Shown here: in pieces, positions 41,999 to 50,981 of the stretch | How the letters are laid out: every line of letters begins with the position of its first letter | Position numbering within the stretch: position 1 is the first letter of the stretch | From: Ruminococcaceae bacterium UBA7080 | Lineage (GTDB): Bacteria; Bacillota; Clostridia; Oscillospirales; Acutalibacteraceae | Reading direction: 5' to 3' | Assembly (NCBI GenBank): GCA_002493595.1 | Contig: DKZG01000034.1 | Span: forward strand, 1 to 59,521 | DNA: 59,521 nt | Notes under the pieces: model-generated | Databases searched by the model: none | What the model saw: only the letters and a program-made list of their open reading frames with translations | What the model was told of the DNA's origin: nothing | Translations under genes and position numbers: made by a program

Positions 41999-43563
41999 AG
42001 TATTTCCTCCATAATTTTATCTATTTGTGTTTTTATATCCTCACCGTTGTTATAAATAACAAAGTCGGAATGATTTATATAATAGCTTTCATCAAGCTGT
42101 GCATGAATTCGTCTTTCTGCTTGTTGCATGGTAATATTATCACGCTGCATAATTCGCTTTAATCTGGTTTCATAAGAGGCTGCAACGCTGATTATTTTAT
42201 AGCATTTGGATTGTGCATTTGCCTCAAAAAGCTGAGGTGCATCCAAAACTGCAAGCGGTTTTGCTTCTCTTTCACAAAGGGAAATTACCTTTGGATGTAC
42301 GATTTGATTAAGCTTTTCGGTATTTTCTTTTGAAGAAAATGCCCGCCGGGCAAGCGTTTTTCTGTCAAGAATACCTTCTATTAATATATCATTCCCAAAT
42401 TCCTTTGCAAGTCTTTGCAAAAGCTCAGGATTATTTTCATAAATTTTTTTAACAATCTTATCGCTGTCTATTATATTAAAGCCGAGCTTTTCAAGCTGTC
42501 GGCTCACATATCCTTTTCCTGCACCTGTCTGACCTGTCAGACCGATGAAAAAAGGTTTTTTCAAATCAATAATCTTAAAAGCAGCGGCACGGATCAGCCT
42601 GTTGTAAACAGCCATACCCACGCCGTTTGTGCTGGGAATTCTGGCATAAACCTTTTTTGCACCCATTTCGTCAAGCTTTCTAAGCGCATCAAAAAGTTCT
42701 TTTGCCTGAGATAAGTCATCATTTTCTCTGCCGAAGGTTACCTTTGGTATGGTTATATTATCGTTTTCAAAGCAAAGCGCAAAGGCGTTCTTTTTTGAAT
42801 TGACAAAATTTTCATACATTTGCTTGTCTGCATTCACAATAACGACCTTGGCTTTTGGTGCATAGTGTTTATATTTCATACCGGGTGATGCTGCAGTTTC
42901 GTTGTTTTTCATTCCTTCTAAAACGGCGCGTGCAACATTGACCCTGCCGATTACATTTTCAATCATTTCTTTGGTAATTGCACCCGGACGCAGAATCGTA
43001 GGTGTTTGTGTTGCCAAGGTGATTACGGTTGATTCTACACCAAACGTGCAGTCGCCCCCATCTATTATTGCATCTATTTTGCCTCGCATATCGTCAATGA
43101 CATATTTTGCTTTTGTGGGGGACGGTAAGCCTGATGTGTTGGCACTCGGTGCAGCTATCGGGCATCCCGCAGCCTGAATCAGCCTGCGGGCTATCTCGTT
43201 TTCAGGCACACGAACCGCAACTGTATCAAGTCCGCCTGACACAATGCTGCCGACTTTTTCACTTTTCGGTAAAATTACCGTTAGTGGGGCAGGGAAAAAT
43301 GCATCAAAAAGAGCCTGAGCTTTTGGCGTAATTTCTTTTACAAGAGGGGCAATATCAGCTTTGTCGCTTATATGCACAATCAGCGGATTGTCACTCGGGC
43401 GGCCCTTGGCAATATAAATGTGCTTAACGGCTTCCTCATCAAGTGCATTTGCGCCCAAACCGTAAACCGTCTCAGTGGGAAATGCAACAAGACCGCCTTT
43501 GGCAAGAATTTTACCTGCAAGACGGATATCATATTCACTTGTTGATAGTATCTTTGTTTGCAT
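41995..43563 (-). CDS. Fused Sua5 threonylcarbamoyl-AMP synthase and dephospho-CoA kinase
   Basis: A 522-aa continuous frame with two complete enzymes. Residues 1 to about 333 are a full Sua5: YrdC domain (FPTETVYGLGANA, YIAKGRPSDNPLIVHI, APSANTSGLPSPT) with the linker PGMKYKHYAPKAKV and C-terminal Sua5 domain (ARIPSTNGVGMAVYNRLIRAA). It makes threonylcarbamoyl-AMP for t6A37 of tRNA. Residues about 338-522 are CoaE, with P-loop GQTGAGKG (344-351), DSDKIVKKIY and VLDAPQLFEA. It makes the last step of coenzyme A. No frameshift sign at the junction (near 42560). AAAGGA precedes the ATG. Confidence 0.93.
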   Translation of the reverse strand: MQTKILSTSEYDIRLAGKILAKGGLVAFPTETVYGLGANALDEEAVKHIYIAKGRPSDNPLIVHISDKADIAPLVKEITPKAQALFDAFFPAPLTVILPKSEKVGSIVSGGLDTVAVRVPENEIARRLIQAAGCPIAAPSANTSGLPSPTKAKYVIDDMRGKIDAIIDGGDCTFGVESTVITLATQTPTILRPGAITKEMIENVIGRVNVARAVLEGMKNNETAASPGMKYKHYAPKAKVVIVNADKQMYENFVNSKKNAFALCFENDNITIPKVTFGRENDDLSQAKELFDALRKLDEMGAKKVYARIPSTNGVGMAVYNRLIRAAAFKIIDLKKPFFIGLTGQTGAGKGYVSRQLEKLGFNIIDSDKIVKKIYENNPELLQRLAKEFGNDILIEGILDRKTLARRAFSSKENTEKLNQIVHPKVISLCEREAKPLAVLDAPQLFEANAQSKCYKIISVAASYETRLKRIMQRDNITMQQAERRIHAQLDESYYINHSDFVIYNNGEDIKTQIDKIMEEIL

Positions 43564-43582
43564 ATATCTATCCTTTGTGCAA

Positions 43583-43927
43583 CTACTTGCTTTTTTCAGA
43601 TTTGGAATTGGTTAACAGTAATATTAAAATTCCGATATTTGTAATCATATTCAGCGGAAAAGATGCTGAATTTTTCGCTGACAAATCCACAATTGAATTT
43701 ATTATTAAACTGATTCCGACAATAGATACGATTATTGCATAGCTTTTTCTTTTGACAATTATTGCGTTAACCGTTGAACATATAACAGTAATAATAAGTG
43801 AGGCTGAAAATAAATATTCAAATGCAGCAATTTCGTCAAATATAATGGTTAGTATAGCAATAGCTATTACTGAAATAGTTAAACTTGTTGTTAAAACATT
43901 TAAAATTTTAAATGATTGTTGGTTCAT
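43583..43927 (-). CDS. Small four-helix membrane protein
   Basis: A 114-aa protein with four hydrophobic helices (about residues 8-30, 37-57, 62-82 and 90-107) and a Ser/Lys-rich tail. No family recognised. The ribosome site is weak (GGATAAAG). It lies 19 nt before the Sua5-CoaE gene. The 230-nt gap upstream up to the prfA stop (43928-44158) shows no clear element. Confidence 0.6.
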   Translation of the reverse strand: MNQQSFKILNVLTTSLTISVIAIAILTIIFDEIAAFEYLFSASLIITVICSTVNAIIVKRKSYAIIVSIVGISLIINSIVDLSAKNSASFPLNMITNIGILILLLTNSKSEKSK

Positions 43928-44158
43928 ATCTTTATCCGAATTAAAGTGTGAAATATAAATTTATTTTGAGTATCGTACTCAGCGAGTTATATATTTGCCG
44001 GTATAAAAAACAACGAAAGAAACAGCCATTGAAATATATATAGGCAATTCGATTACATCTGATTGCGTCTGTTATAATTTGGATTATAATAAAATCTTTT
44101 AAATTTTTTATTGAAAATTTAAACATAGTCTTCAACAAATTTACGTGCGTTTATAAAA

Positions 44159-45235
44159 CTATTCCTCACCTTGTGCCTTGAGCTTTTCGGCTGTATCTGC
44201 AGTGATGAGTGCATCTATCATTTCATCAAGGTCGCCGTTTAAAAACTGCTCGAGTTTATAAAGCGTAAGTCCGATTCTGTGGTCGGAAACTCTTCCCTGA
44301 GGATAGTTATATGTTCTGATTCTTTCGCTTCGGTCTCCTGTGCCCACCTGTGCCTTGCGCTCACCTGCAATCTCTGCGTCGTGCTTTGCCTTTTCAGCGT
44401 CATAAAGCCGTGAACGCAGAACTTTAAGTGCCTTTTCTTTATTTTTGTGCTGCGAGCGTTCATCCTGACATTCAACAACCGTGCCTGTCGGCAAGTGCGT
44501 TATACGGATAGCGGATGAGGTTTTGTTAATATGCTGTCCGCCTGCGCCCGATGAACGGAACGTGTCAATTTGCAAATCCTTAGGATTGATTTCAAAGTCA
44601 ACCTCTTGCGCTTCAGGCAGAACGGCAACCGTTGTTGTGGATGTGTGAATTCTGCCCTGACTTTCTGTTTCCGGTACACGCTGAACGCGGTGAACACCGG
44701 ATTCAAATTTAAAACGGGAGTAAGCACCGTCACCTTCGACTGAGAAGCTGATTTCCTTATATCCGCCCAGACCCGTTTCATTGGCGCTGAGAACCTCGGT
44801 TTTAAATCCTTTGGCTTCGGCATACATTGAATACATACGAAAAAGCACACCTGCAAAAAGGGCGCTCTCCTCACCGCCTGCTCCGCCGCGGATTTCGATG
44901 ATAACATTTTTGTCATCATTCGGGTCACGCGGTAAAAGCAAAACCTTAAGCTGCTCGGTAATGCACTCCATATCTTCTTTGCTTTGTTCAAATTCCTCTT
45001 TAACCATCTGTGCAAAGTCTGCGTCCATTCCGCCCTCTTCAAGCATTGCTTTTGACTCTTCGAAAGACGCTTGTGCTTTTTTATATTCTCTGAATTTTTC
45101 AACAACAGGGGTAAGGTGCTTAAGCTCCTTCATAAGTTTTGTATATTTTTCCTGATCCGAGACAATGTCCGGATTGCATACAAGCTCATTAACCTCGTCA
45201 AATCTTTTTTCAACTTCTGTAAGCTTTTCTATCAT
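44159..45235 (-). CDS. prfA: Peptide chain release factor 1
   Basis: Ends translation at UAA and UAG. The 358-aa protein has the codon-reading region with the tripeptide-anticodon PAQ replaced by its standard neighbourhood (RVPETESQGRIHTS), the catalytic SGAGGQHINKT (GGQ) around residue 230, and the ending GDLDEMIDAL. The PET tripeptide in RVPETE is the expected RF1 variant of the PxT motif. AGAGGAT precedes the ATG. The DUF951 gene lies 12 nt upstream in the same direction. Confidence 0.97.
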   Translation of the reverse strand: MIEKLTEVEKRFDEVNELVCNPDIVSDQEKYTKLMKELKHLTPVVEKFREYKKAQASFEESKAMLEEGGMDADFAQMVKEEFEQSKEDMECITEQLKVLLLPRDPNDDKNVIIEIRGGAGGEESALFAGVLFRMYSMYAEAKGFKTEVLSANETGLGGYKEISFSVEGDGAYSRFKFESGVHRVQRVPETESQGRIHTSTTTVAVLPEAQEVDFEINPKDLQIDTFRSSGAGGQHINKTSSAIRITHLPTGTVVECQDERSQHKNKEKALKVLRSRLYDAEKAKHDAEIAGERKAQVGTGDRSERIRTYNYPQGRVSDHRIGLTLYKLEQFLNGDLDEMIDALITADTAEKLKAQGEE

Positions 45236-45247
45236 ATTTTAATCCTC

Positions 45248-45427
45248 TTACTTTTCTTTTTTGCTTTTTATATTTTTTTCAGCTTTTACTCTGGGTATCA
45301 TAATTTCTCTGCCGCAGCCGCAGCATTTTAGCTTGTAATCAACACCGAGGCGTGTTATCTCAAATTCCTTTGAACCGCAGGGATGCTGTTTTTTCATGAT
45401 TACAATATCGCCTAATTCAAACTGCAT
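45248..45427 (-). CDS. DUF951 family protein, 59 aa
   Basis: A short gene missed by long-ORF searches. The protein (MQFELGDIVIMKKQHPCGSK, then CCGCGREIMIPR) matches the small DUF951 family, with a conserved Cys in HPCGS and a Cys-x-x-Cys knuckle that may bind zinc, and a basic tail KNIKSKKEK. The role of the family is unknown; nucleic-acid or ribosome contact is plausible from its charge. AGGGGA lies 8 nt before the ATG. It forms an operon with prfA. Confidence 0.85.
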   Translation of the reverse strand: MQFELGDIVIMKKQHPCGSKEFEITRLGVDYKLKCCGCGREIMIPRVKAEKNIKSKKEK

Positions 45428-45565
45428 AATTATAGTCCCCTAATATAAATTATAATTATTTACGCTATTATAACACTGCTGTAAATTTTTTACAACCACA
45501 TATATTTATCATATCGCGCAAAAAGATTTCATATACTTAACTACAATAAAAAAGAGAGTGATGTT

Positions 45566-46480
45566 ATGAAATTTTACCCGGAGGGGAAAAATCAGGAACT
45601 GACAAAGCAGTTTAACTCAGTAGATGAATTAAAGGAAACCATGCTGCGAGGAGAAGTACTGGAATCAAAGGTGCTTCTTTGTGACAGGGAACATAATCTG
45701 CACGTAGATTTAGGCTGCGTGCGAGCAGTGATACCGAGAATGGAAGGTGCTGTTGGAATTGAGGATGGCTCTGTTCGTGATATCGCACTGATATCAAAGG
45801 TAAATAAAAGTGTTTGCTTTAGTATTTTGGGCTTCCAAAGAGATATATATAACAACAGTCTGGCTATTTTATCGCGGCGTGTAGTGCAGCAAAGGTGTCT
45901 TGATGAATACCTGAGTAAGCTTGAAATCGGGGATATTATAGATGCACGCGTTACCCATTTGGAGCGTTTTGGGGCGTTTATAGATATTGGAGCAGGTATT
46001 AATGCGCTGATACCTATTGATATGCTTTCGGTTTCACGGATAAGTCATCCGGCTGAAAGACTCACCGAGGGACAGAATATAAAGGTTGTTCTTCGCAAAA
46101 AGGAGCCTGACAAAATGACCTTTTCGCTCAAGGAGCTTCTTGGAAGCTGGCAGGATAATGCAAATGGCTTCTGCCAGGGTGAGACAGTCACGGGTGTGGT
46201 AAGAAGCATAGAGGATTATGGTGTGTTTGTTGAGCTGGCCCCTAATCTTGCCGGGCTTGCCGAACCGCAGGATAATCTGTTTATCGGGCAGCAGGTGGCA
46301 GTTTATGTGAAATCCATTATTCCGTCAAAAATGAAAATTAAACTGGTTGTGGTCGAAACCTTTAATGAGATGGCAAAGCCGACGCCGCTTACATATTATA
46401 CCAAAGAAAGCCATATGGATTTTTGGCAGTATTCACCCGCCGAAAGTCAAAAGCAGATTTACACGGATTTTAAACAATAA
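45566..46480 (+). CDS. S1-domain RNA-binding protein
   Basis: A 304-aa protein with S1-type OB folds: a diverged first unit (residues about 27-100), a clear one at about 117-190 (GDIIDARVTHLERFGAFIDIGAGINALIPID) and a third at about 200-270 (GETVTGVVRSIEDYGVFVELAPNLAGLAEP). It resembles the RpsA-like proteins of Clostridia, shorter than true ribosomal S1 and not fused to IspH. Binding of mRNA or ribosome is inferred. GAGAGTGAT precedes the ATG. It is divergent from the DUF951 gene. Confidence 0.88.
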   Translation: MKFYPEGKNQELTKQFNSVDELKETMLRGEVLESKVLLCDREHNLHVDLGCVRAVIPRMEGAVGIEDGSVRDIALISKVNKSVCFSILGFQRDIYNNSLAILSRRVVQQRCLDEYLSKLEIGDIIDARVTHLERFGAFIDIGAGINALIPIDMLSVSRISHPAERLTEGQNIKVVLRKKEPDKMTFSLKELLGSWQDNANGFCQGETVTGVVRSIEDYGVFVELAPNLAGLAEPQDNLFIGQQVAVYVKSIIPSKMKIKLVVVETFNEMAKPTPLTYYTKESHMDFWQYSPAESQKQIYTDFKQ

Positions 46481-46505
46481 AAAAAGCCCCGAGAGGGCTT
46501 TTTTT
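46481..46505. terminator. Bidirectional terminator
   Basis: AAAAAGCCC / GGGCTTTTT hairpin (46481-46489 with 46495-46503) with T-run on the plus strand; the convergent fucosidase stop is at its edge. Confidence 0.75.
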
Positions 46506-47967
46506 ATTCTACTTCAACGCAGATGCATATAGGTAATTCATTATTATATTGTTTTTTCAGAGCGATTTTTAAATCTTTTTCAGACTGGGCAAAATCCAAA
46601 TTATGATTTTCACCTAAAATATGAATCCGTTTGATTTTGTATCTTATGCCGTTTTCATTGGAACGACGAAGGCTTTTTATTTTGAGCGTCTGCGGCAGTT
46701 TGACTCCCATAGGAAAGATATAGATTTTACCGGGCTTTGCCGTAAAGCAAAAATCTTTTTTAGAAAATTTTTTGTTTTCTTTAAATGAGCCGTTTTTGGA
46801 TTTTCTGCCCTCAAAGGGACAAACCTCAAACGGTTGGGAATCATATACTGCTTCACCGTTTACCGAAAGCCATTTGCCTATTTCAAGCAAAACTGCTTTT
46901 TCTTCGCTGCATATTGTGCCGTCAGGCTTTGGACCGACATTGAGCATATAGCATCCGTTTTTTGAAAACACCTCAATCATATTTCTTATAATTTCGGCAG
47001 AAGTTTTAAATTTGTTATCGTGCGTATATCCCCAGGAGTTTTTTGCAATTGCTGTGTCATTTTGCCAAAGCTCACGTGCAACCCCGTCAATCTGACCTCG
47101 CTCAACATCAAATATGCCGCATCCGTCAAATAATGCACCCCATTTATAAAAAACACACACCTCTTTGCCCCATTCGATACCGCGGTTGTAGTAATAGGCA
47201 AGAAATTTTTTCATATACGGGCGAAATTCATCCTTGTGTACCCACCAATCAAAATAAACTGCAAGAGGCTTATTTCTGTCAATCATTTCACAGACAGTCA
47301 CAAGCCATTCTTTGACATAGTCCTCTGTGGGCGAAATTTCTTTATCTGTTTTATCAATATTACGGCTCGGCGGCATAAAGGCAGGACCGTACAGGTCGGG
47401 ATAAAGGTTTTTTGAGATTTCACTGTTCGGATAAAATTTTCTTGCACCGTTAAAAAACCAATAATGCTCGGCTCTGTGATTGCTTATTAAAAAGCCCAGT
47501 TTGGCCTTGTTGCATGCACTGTGCAGCTCAGCCATATAATCTCTGCCGTTAAGCGTCATCATGTTCCAGCGATTAAGGCTGCTTTCATACATTTTTATTC
47601 CATCATGGTGTTCACCCACGGGCATAATATATTTTGCTCCGCTTTTTTTAAAAAGTTCAACCCATTCATCGGCGTTGAATTTTTCAGGCTTAAACAAATC
47701 AGCCATCTGCCTGTATTCAAAGTTCATTGTGTATGTTTTGCAGTGATGCAGATTGCTTTTTTGGCCCTTTATGTACATCAGACGCGGATACCATTCGCTC
47801 TGAGTGGCAGCAACGGAAAAAACACCCCAGTGGATAAAAATTCCAAATCTGCCCTTTTTATACCATGAAGGTACGTGAAATTGCGACAGACTTTCCCAGC
47901 TGTCCTTAAATTCACCTTTGTCTATCACATCATCAATAAGCTTTAAGTATTCGCTGATTTTATCCAT
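46504..47967 (-). CDS. GH29 alpha-L-fucosidase
   Basis: Hydrolyses terminal alpha-L-fucose, for example from host mucin glycans. The 487-aa protein starts near the conserved WYKKGRFGIFIHWGVFSV, followed by GAKYIMPVGEHHDG, the nucleophile region LAVYFDWWVH, and GCYMLNVGPKPDGTI. No signal peptide is present, so the enzyme is cytoplasmic and would act on imported oligosaccharides. TGAGGT precedes the ATG. No sugar transporter is adjacent; it follows an HdeD-like membrane protein by 29 nt. Confidence 0.92.
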   Translation of the reverse strand: MDKISEYLKLIDDVIDKGEFKDSWESLSQFHVPSWYKKGRFGIFIHWGVFSVAATQSEWYPRLMYIKGQKSNLHHCKTYTMNFEYRQMADLFKPEKFNADEWVELFKKSGAKYIMPVGEHHDGIKMYESSLNRWNMMTLNGRDYMAELHSACNKAKLGFLISNHRAEHYWFFNGARKFYPNSEISKNLYPDLYGPAFMPPSRNIDKTDKEISPTEDYVKEWLVTVCEMIDRNKPLAVYFDWWVHKDEFRPYMKKFLAYYYNRGIEWGKEVCVFYKWGALFDGCGIFDVERGQIDGVARELWQNDTAIAKNSWGYTHDNKFKTSAEIIRNMIEVFSKNGCYMLNVGPKPDGTICSEEKAVLLEIGKWLSVNGEAVYDSQPFEVCPFEGRKSKNGSFKENKKFSKKDFCFTAKPGKIYIFPMGVKLPQTLKIKSLRRSNENGIRYKIKRIHILGENHNLDFAQSEKDLKIALKKQYNNELPICICVEVE

Positions 47968-47996
47968 AATATAACCTCAAAATGTTCGAAATTCAC

Positions 47997-48572
47997 TTAG
48001 TCATGATGCTCCTGTGCGTCAATATCAATTTGGTCTGCAAGACTGTATTTAATAATCTTTTTAACCTGAATAAATGATATTAAATCCATAACGGCATAAA
48101 CAATCAAGCTTGCGCCCAGAATTCTTGTAAGTATAAGCATGCTGCTAAACGGATTGATAATTACCAGCAGCCCCATTATAATTGATGCTGCTGCCATTAT
48201 AAGAGAAAGCAGCCAGCTTTTTAAATCGTTTCTTTTCGCATCAATTGCAGAAACCAAATCAACAATACCGCTTATCAGTACAAAAATTCCAAACAGGAGC
48301 AGCACAACGGAAATGATGCTTTTATATTTTACACAAAGAACAATTCCCAAAATAATTGCGAGAGAGCCGAGAATTGCAAGAATGGTTGATTTTACTTTTG
48401 TAAAATAGGATATCCAAGCACCGACACCGAGTGAAATAACTGTTATGCCGCACATGATGCTTACGAGCTGTACAGTCTTGTCGGGCTGAAATAAAAGCAA
48501 AATGCCGATTACCAGTCCGGCGGTAATTGTAATCAGAGATAAATTTTTTAGTTTAACAAAAAAATCCTTCAT
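47997..48572 (-). CDS. HdeD-like membrane protein (DUF308)
   Basis: A 191-aa protein with six membrane helices arranged as tandem two-helix hairpins, with the family's ILLFGIFVLISGIVDLVSAI and LGASLIVYAVMDLISFI pattern. The C-terminus is acidic (DIDAQEHHD). Members are linked to acid or envelope stress in other bacteria, but the function here is unknown. GAGG lies before the ATG. It is 48 nt downstream of the helicase-loader gene. Confidence 0.82.
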   Translation of the reverse strand: MKDFFVKLKNLSLITITAGLVIGILLLFQPDKTVQLVSIMCGITVISLGVGAWISYFTKVKSTILAILGSLAIILGIVLCVKYKSIISVVLLLFGIFVLISGIVDLVSAIDAKRNDLKSWLLSLIMAAASIIMGLLVIINPFSSMLILTRILGASLIVYAVMDLISFIQVKKIIKYSLADQIDIDAQEHHD

Positions 48573-48620
48573 TTGATAACCTCGTTGAAATCCGATTTCA
48601 GCGGATATTTAATTATCTTT

Positions 48621-49592
48621 TCACTTAATATATCTTATATCATTTCCAACAAGTATGAGTTTATTATATTCACCTGTAATTCTGGAAGTAATGCGCTGGT
48701 CATATTTTTCTTCAAGTTCCTCTGCGGCATAATTTGTTGAAATAATGGTAGGAAGCTTGGCAGAGAGTCTTGTATTAATTATATTGTACAGACATGCAAC
48801 GGTATATGCATTTTTAAATTCAGTTCCCAAATCATCAATAATCAGCAAATCGCAGTTGAGAACAGCTCTTTCATAATATCTGATATTATCGTCTCTGCCG
48901 AAATTCTCGTTTTGCAGATCACTTAAAATGTTTTGTGCGGTGCCGTAAACTACGCTGAAGCCCCTGTTAATAACCACATTTGCAATTGCAAGGGAAAGGT
49001 GCGTTTTGCCAAGCCCTGTGCTGCCCATGAACAATATATTCGGGGATGCAGTTGTAAAGCCTGCGGCATATTTTTTACAGCTTTCTTTAATGCGTGTTGC
49101 TTTGTCTTTTGGAGAAATGCCGTTTTCCATAATCTGCTGCGGATAGTAATTAACATCAAAAGAATCAAAAGTACAATCTTTAATCGGTGCGATTTTTGCA
49201 AGACTGTTTCGCTCAATTTCCTTTAAAAGCTCATTGTGGCACTTGCATCTGCGATTGCCGATAAAGCCTGTATCCTTGCAGACGGGACAGCTGTACTGCA
49301 CATCAAGTGCGTTATCGCTGTATCCGTTTTTTATAAGCAAATCTTTTTTTTGCTGCTGAAGTGCAAGGCTCTCCTGCATCAATTGTTCAATATCAGCCTG
49401 CTTGTCGGTGCTGTAAAGAAATACCTTTGAAATATTGAGACCTATTTGTGCTAATTTGCGCTGAATGCGATCAAGCTCAGGCAGCTTTTCACTCAGCTCA
49501 TCTATGCGCGCCTGTGCCTCAAGGTTTGCACGCTCACGTCTGCGCTCAAGGGTCTCGGTTGCTTTTGTATAAACTTCTTGAGAATATGCCAT
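48621..49592 (-). CDS. DnaI/DnaC-like replicative helicase loader
   Basis: AAA+ ATPase that loads the replicative helicase. The 323-aa protein begins with a coiled-coil segment (residues 5-95). A Cys4 zinc knuckle follows, CPVCKDTGF and RRCKCHNE, as in DnaI, then Walker A GSTGLGKTHLS and Walker B LLIIDDLGTE, with a sensor IISTN. The zinc-containing N-terminus makes it a chromosomal loader rather than an IstB transposition helper. AGAGGTG precedes the ATG. It is 11 nt downstream of the DnaD gene, its known partner in Firmicutes. Confidence 0.92.
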   Translation of the reverse strand: MAYSQEVYTKATETLERRRERANLEAQARIDELSEKLPELDRIQRKLAQIGLNISKVFLYSTDKQADIEQLMQESLALQQQKKDLLIKNGYSDNALDVQYSCPVCKDTGFIGNRRCKCHNELLKEIERNSLAKIAPIKDCTFDSFDVNYYPQQIMENGISPKDKATRIKESCKKYAAGFTTASPNILFMGSTGLGKTHLSLAIANVVINRGFSVVYGTAQNILSDLQNENFGRDDNIRYYERAVLNCDLLIIDDLGTEFKNAYTVACLYNIINTRLSAKLPTIISTNYAAEELEEKYDQRITSRITGEYNKLILVGNDIRYIK

Positions 49593-49603
49593 ATTGCACC
49601 TCT

Positions 49604-50599
49604 TTACACTATATCTGTGTTATCCATGGCCTGTGCCATAACTTTTTCCAAATCATAAGACGGCCTACTTTTAAGTTTGTCTGATTTTTTGTTTTCTTTG
49701 CTTTTTGCGAAAGCAGCCTGTTCTGCCTGAACCTGGGCAGGAGAAGTTATATCTTTCTTTTTCCACTGCTTTAAAATTTTGTTTATGTAGGCAAGCGACG
49801 GCTCGGCAGTGTTTTCTTTCATAATGTCCGATGCCATTGTCACCATGGCAATATCATAATCCTTAAACCAGCCATCTATCATTTCGCGTTGTTTTGCGGT
49901 CGGGCGGCGGTGACGTATGCCTGTTATTGCTACAATTTCGTTCCACAGTCTGTCACTTCTGGCGATATCCTGCAGCTTTGCTTCAGCATCGGCAATTGAA
50001 TTAATGCCTTCCTCAGACCAGTTTTTAGCCATTGCATTTACATAAGATATACCTATTGATTTGCCGCGTTCCTTCTCACTGCGGTAAAATTCAAGTATCA
50101 TCAAAACAACCTCAGCCTTAAGACCATAGTAATTAACCATATTAACCAACATTTCCTGTTCGGCATGGCTTATGGTTCTCCCAAGTACACGCTGTGCGTC
50201 TGACAGCAGAAAGGCAATGCTTTCATTTTCTCTGGAAAAGGCAACGATGTCTTTCGGTGTGAGTCTGGGAGCGGAGAGTGTTTCTTTTACCGGTTCTGCT
50301 TTTTTTTGCAGAATTTCTTTAGCCTCATATGAAATGGTCAGCGGCTGTGTTTGCGTATCTGTGCATATAACACCCTCCTCAACCCAGAATTCAAGCAAAG
50401 CATCAATATCCGAGGCGGTTTGCCCCAAGGCCTTTGCAATGGACGGGGTGTCAGCCCTGCCGCCGTTTCTTAAAATGAAAAGAAGTGCCTTGAGCTGGTA
50501 TTCACTTGCCATTTTTAAGTATTTGTCTGTAAGGTCGTTGGGAACATTGAAAATGCCGTTGTTCCATATACTGCCAAAAGGCATAACACGATAATTCAT
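49604..50599 (-). CDS. DnaD-domain primosomal protein
   Basis: A 331-aa replication-initiation protein. An N-terminal winged-helix region (about residues 20-95) is followed by two DnaB_2/DnaD-type domains, near 125-205 (ISYVNAMAKNWSEEGI, the YxxxIxxxW-like signature) and 225-285 (LAYINKILKQWKKKDI). Two copies resemble B. subtilis DnaB, one copy DnaD; the name is kept general. AAGGAG precedes the ATG. It is coupled with the DnaI-like loader, so the pair forms the primosome of the host. Confidence 0.9.
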   Translation of the reverse strand: MNYRVMPFGSIWNNGIFNVPNDLTDKYLKMASEYQLKALLFILRNGGRADTPSIAKALGQTASDIDALLEFWVEEGVICTDTQTQPLTISYEAKEILQKKAEPVKETLSAPRLTPKDIVAFSRENESIAFLLSDAQRVLGRTISHAEQEMLVNMVNYYGLKAEVVLMILEFYRSEKERGKSIGISYVNAMAKNWSEEGINSIADAEAKLQDIARSDRLWNEIVAITGIRHRRPTAKQREMIDGWFKDYDIAMVTMASDIMKENTAEPSLAYINKILKQWKKKDITSPAQVQAEQAAFAKSKENKKSDKLKSRPSYDLEKVMAQAMDNTDIV

Positions 50600-50696
50600 A
50601 AAAACACTCCTTTCGCTATATTTATTGCGACTTTTATTTTAACAAAAATCATCTTGGATGTAAACCTATAAATATAACAAATTTTTTTAAAAGGTA

Positions 50697-50725
50697 TTGA
50701 CAAAGGCAAAGAGTATATGTATAAT
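50697..50725 (+). promoter_or_regulatory. Consensus promoter of tRNA-Gly
   Basis: TTGACA (50697-50702), 17-nt spacer, TATAAT (50720-50725): a perfect consensus, 13 nt before the tRNA. Confidence 0.85.
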
Positions 50726-50738
50726 TATTCTTGCATTT

Positions 50739-50814
50739 GCGGATGTAGCTCACCCGGTAGAGCGCAACCTTGCCAAGGTTGAGGTAGCGAGTTCGAGCCT
50801 CGTCATCCGCTCCA
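50739..50814 (+). tRNA. tRNA-Gly(GCC)
   Basis: A 76-nt cloverleaf: acceptor GCGGATG/CATCCGC, D arm GCTC/GAGC, anticodon stem CAACC/GGTTG with loop TTGCCAA (anticodon GCC), T arm GCGAG-TTCGAGC-CTCGT, and an encoded CCA end. It is a single gene with its own promoter and terminator. No tRNA duplicate or integrase is next to it. Confidence 0.97.
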
Positions 50815-50818
50815 GCAA

Positions 50819-50850
50819 GCCTTACTGTTAACGCAGTAAGGCTTTTATTT
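50819..50850 (+). terminator. Terminator of tRNA-Gly
   Basis: GCCTTACTG (50819-50827) / CAGTAAGGC (50834-50842), then TTTTATTTTTATTT. Confidence 0.88.
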
Positions 50851-50904
50851 TTATTTATGCTTATTTTTTATTATAAAATCTCATATTATTAACTATAATA
50901 ATAG

Positions 50905-50933
50905 TTGATAACAAAGGCAGATTATGGTAAAAT
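50905..50933 (+). promoter_or_regulatory. Promoter of the 530-aa membrane protein
   Basis: TTGATA (50905-50910), 17-nt spacer, TAAAAT (50928-50933), extended by TGG. Confidence 0.65.
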
Positions 50934-50981
50934 ATTTAAAATGCAGTATTATGCAAATTTACGATAGATTGGGGTGAGACT

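Noticed and set aside
43941..44138. 65-aa minus-strand frame in the gap before prfA
   Set aside because: No ribosome site, no coding-like composition; hydrophobic, AT-driven translation only.
48586..48600. 15-nt palindrome TGAAATC-C-GATTTCA
   Set aside because: Short and placed between co-directional genes without T-run or promoter; too weak to call.
48621..50599. Phage replication module
   Set aside because: DnaD and DnaI-like proteins also occur in phages, but the zinc-knuckle DnaI form, double DnaD domain and lack of phage genes point to host primosome genes.
50739..50814. tRNA-Gly as attachment site of an integrated element
   Set aside because: No integrase and no second copy of the tRNA 3' end was noticed in the window.
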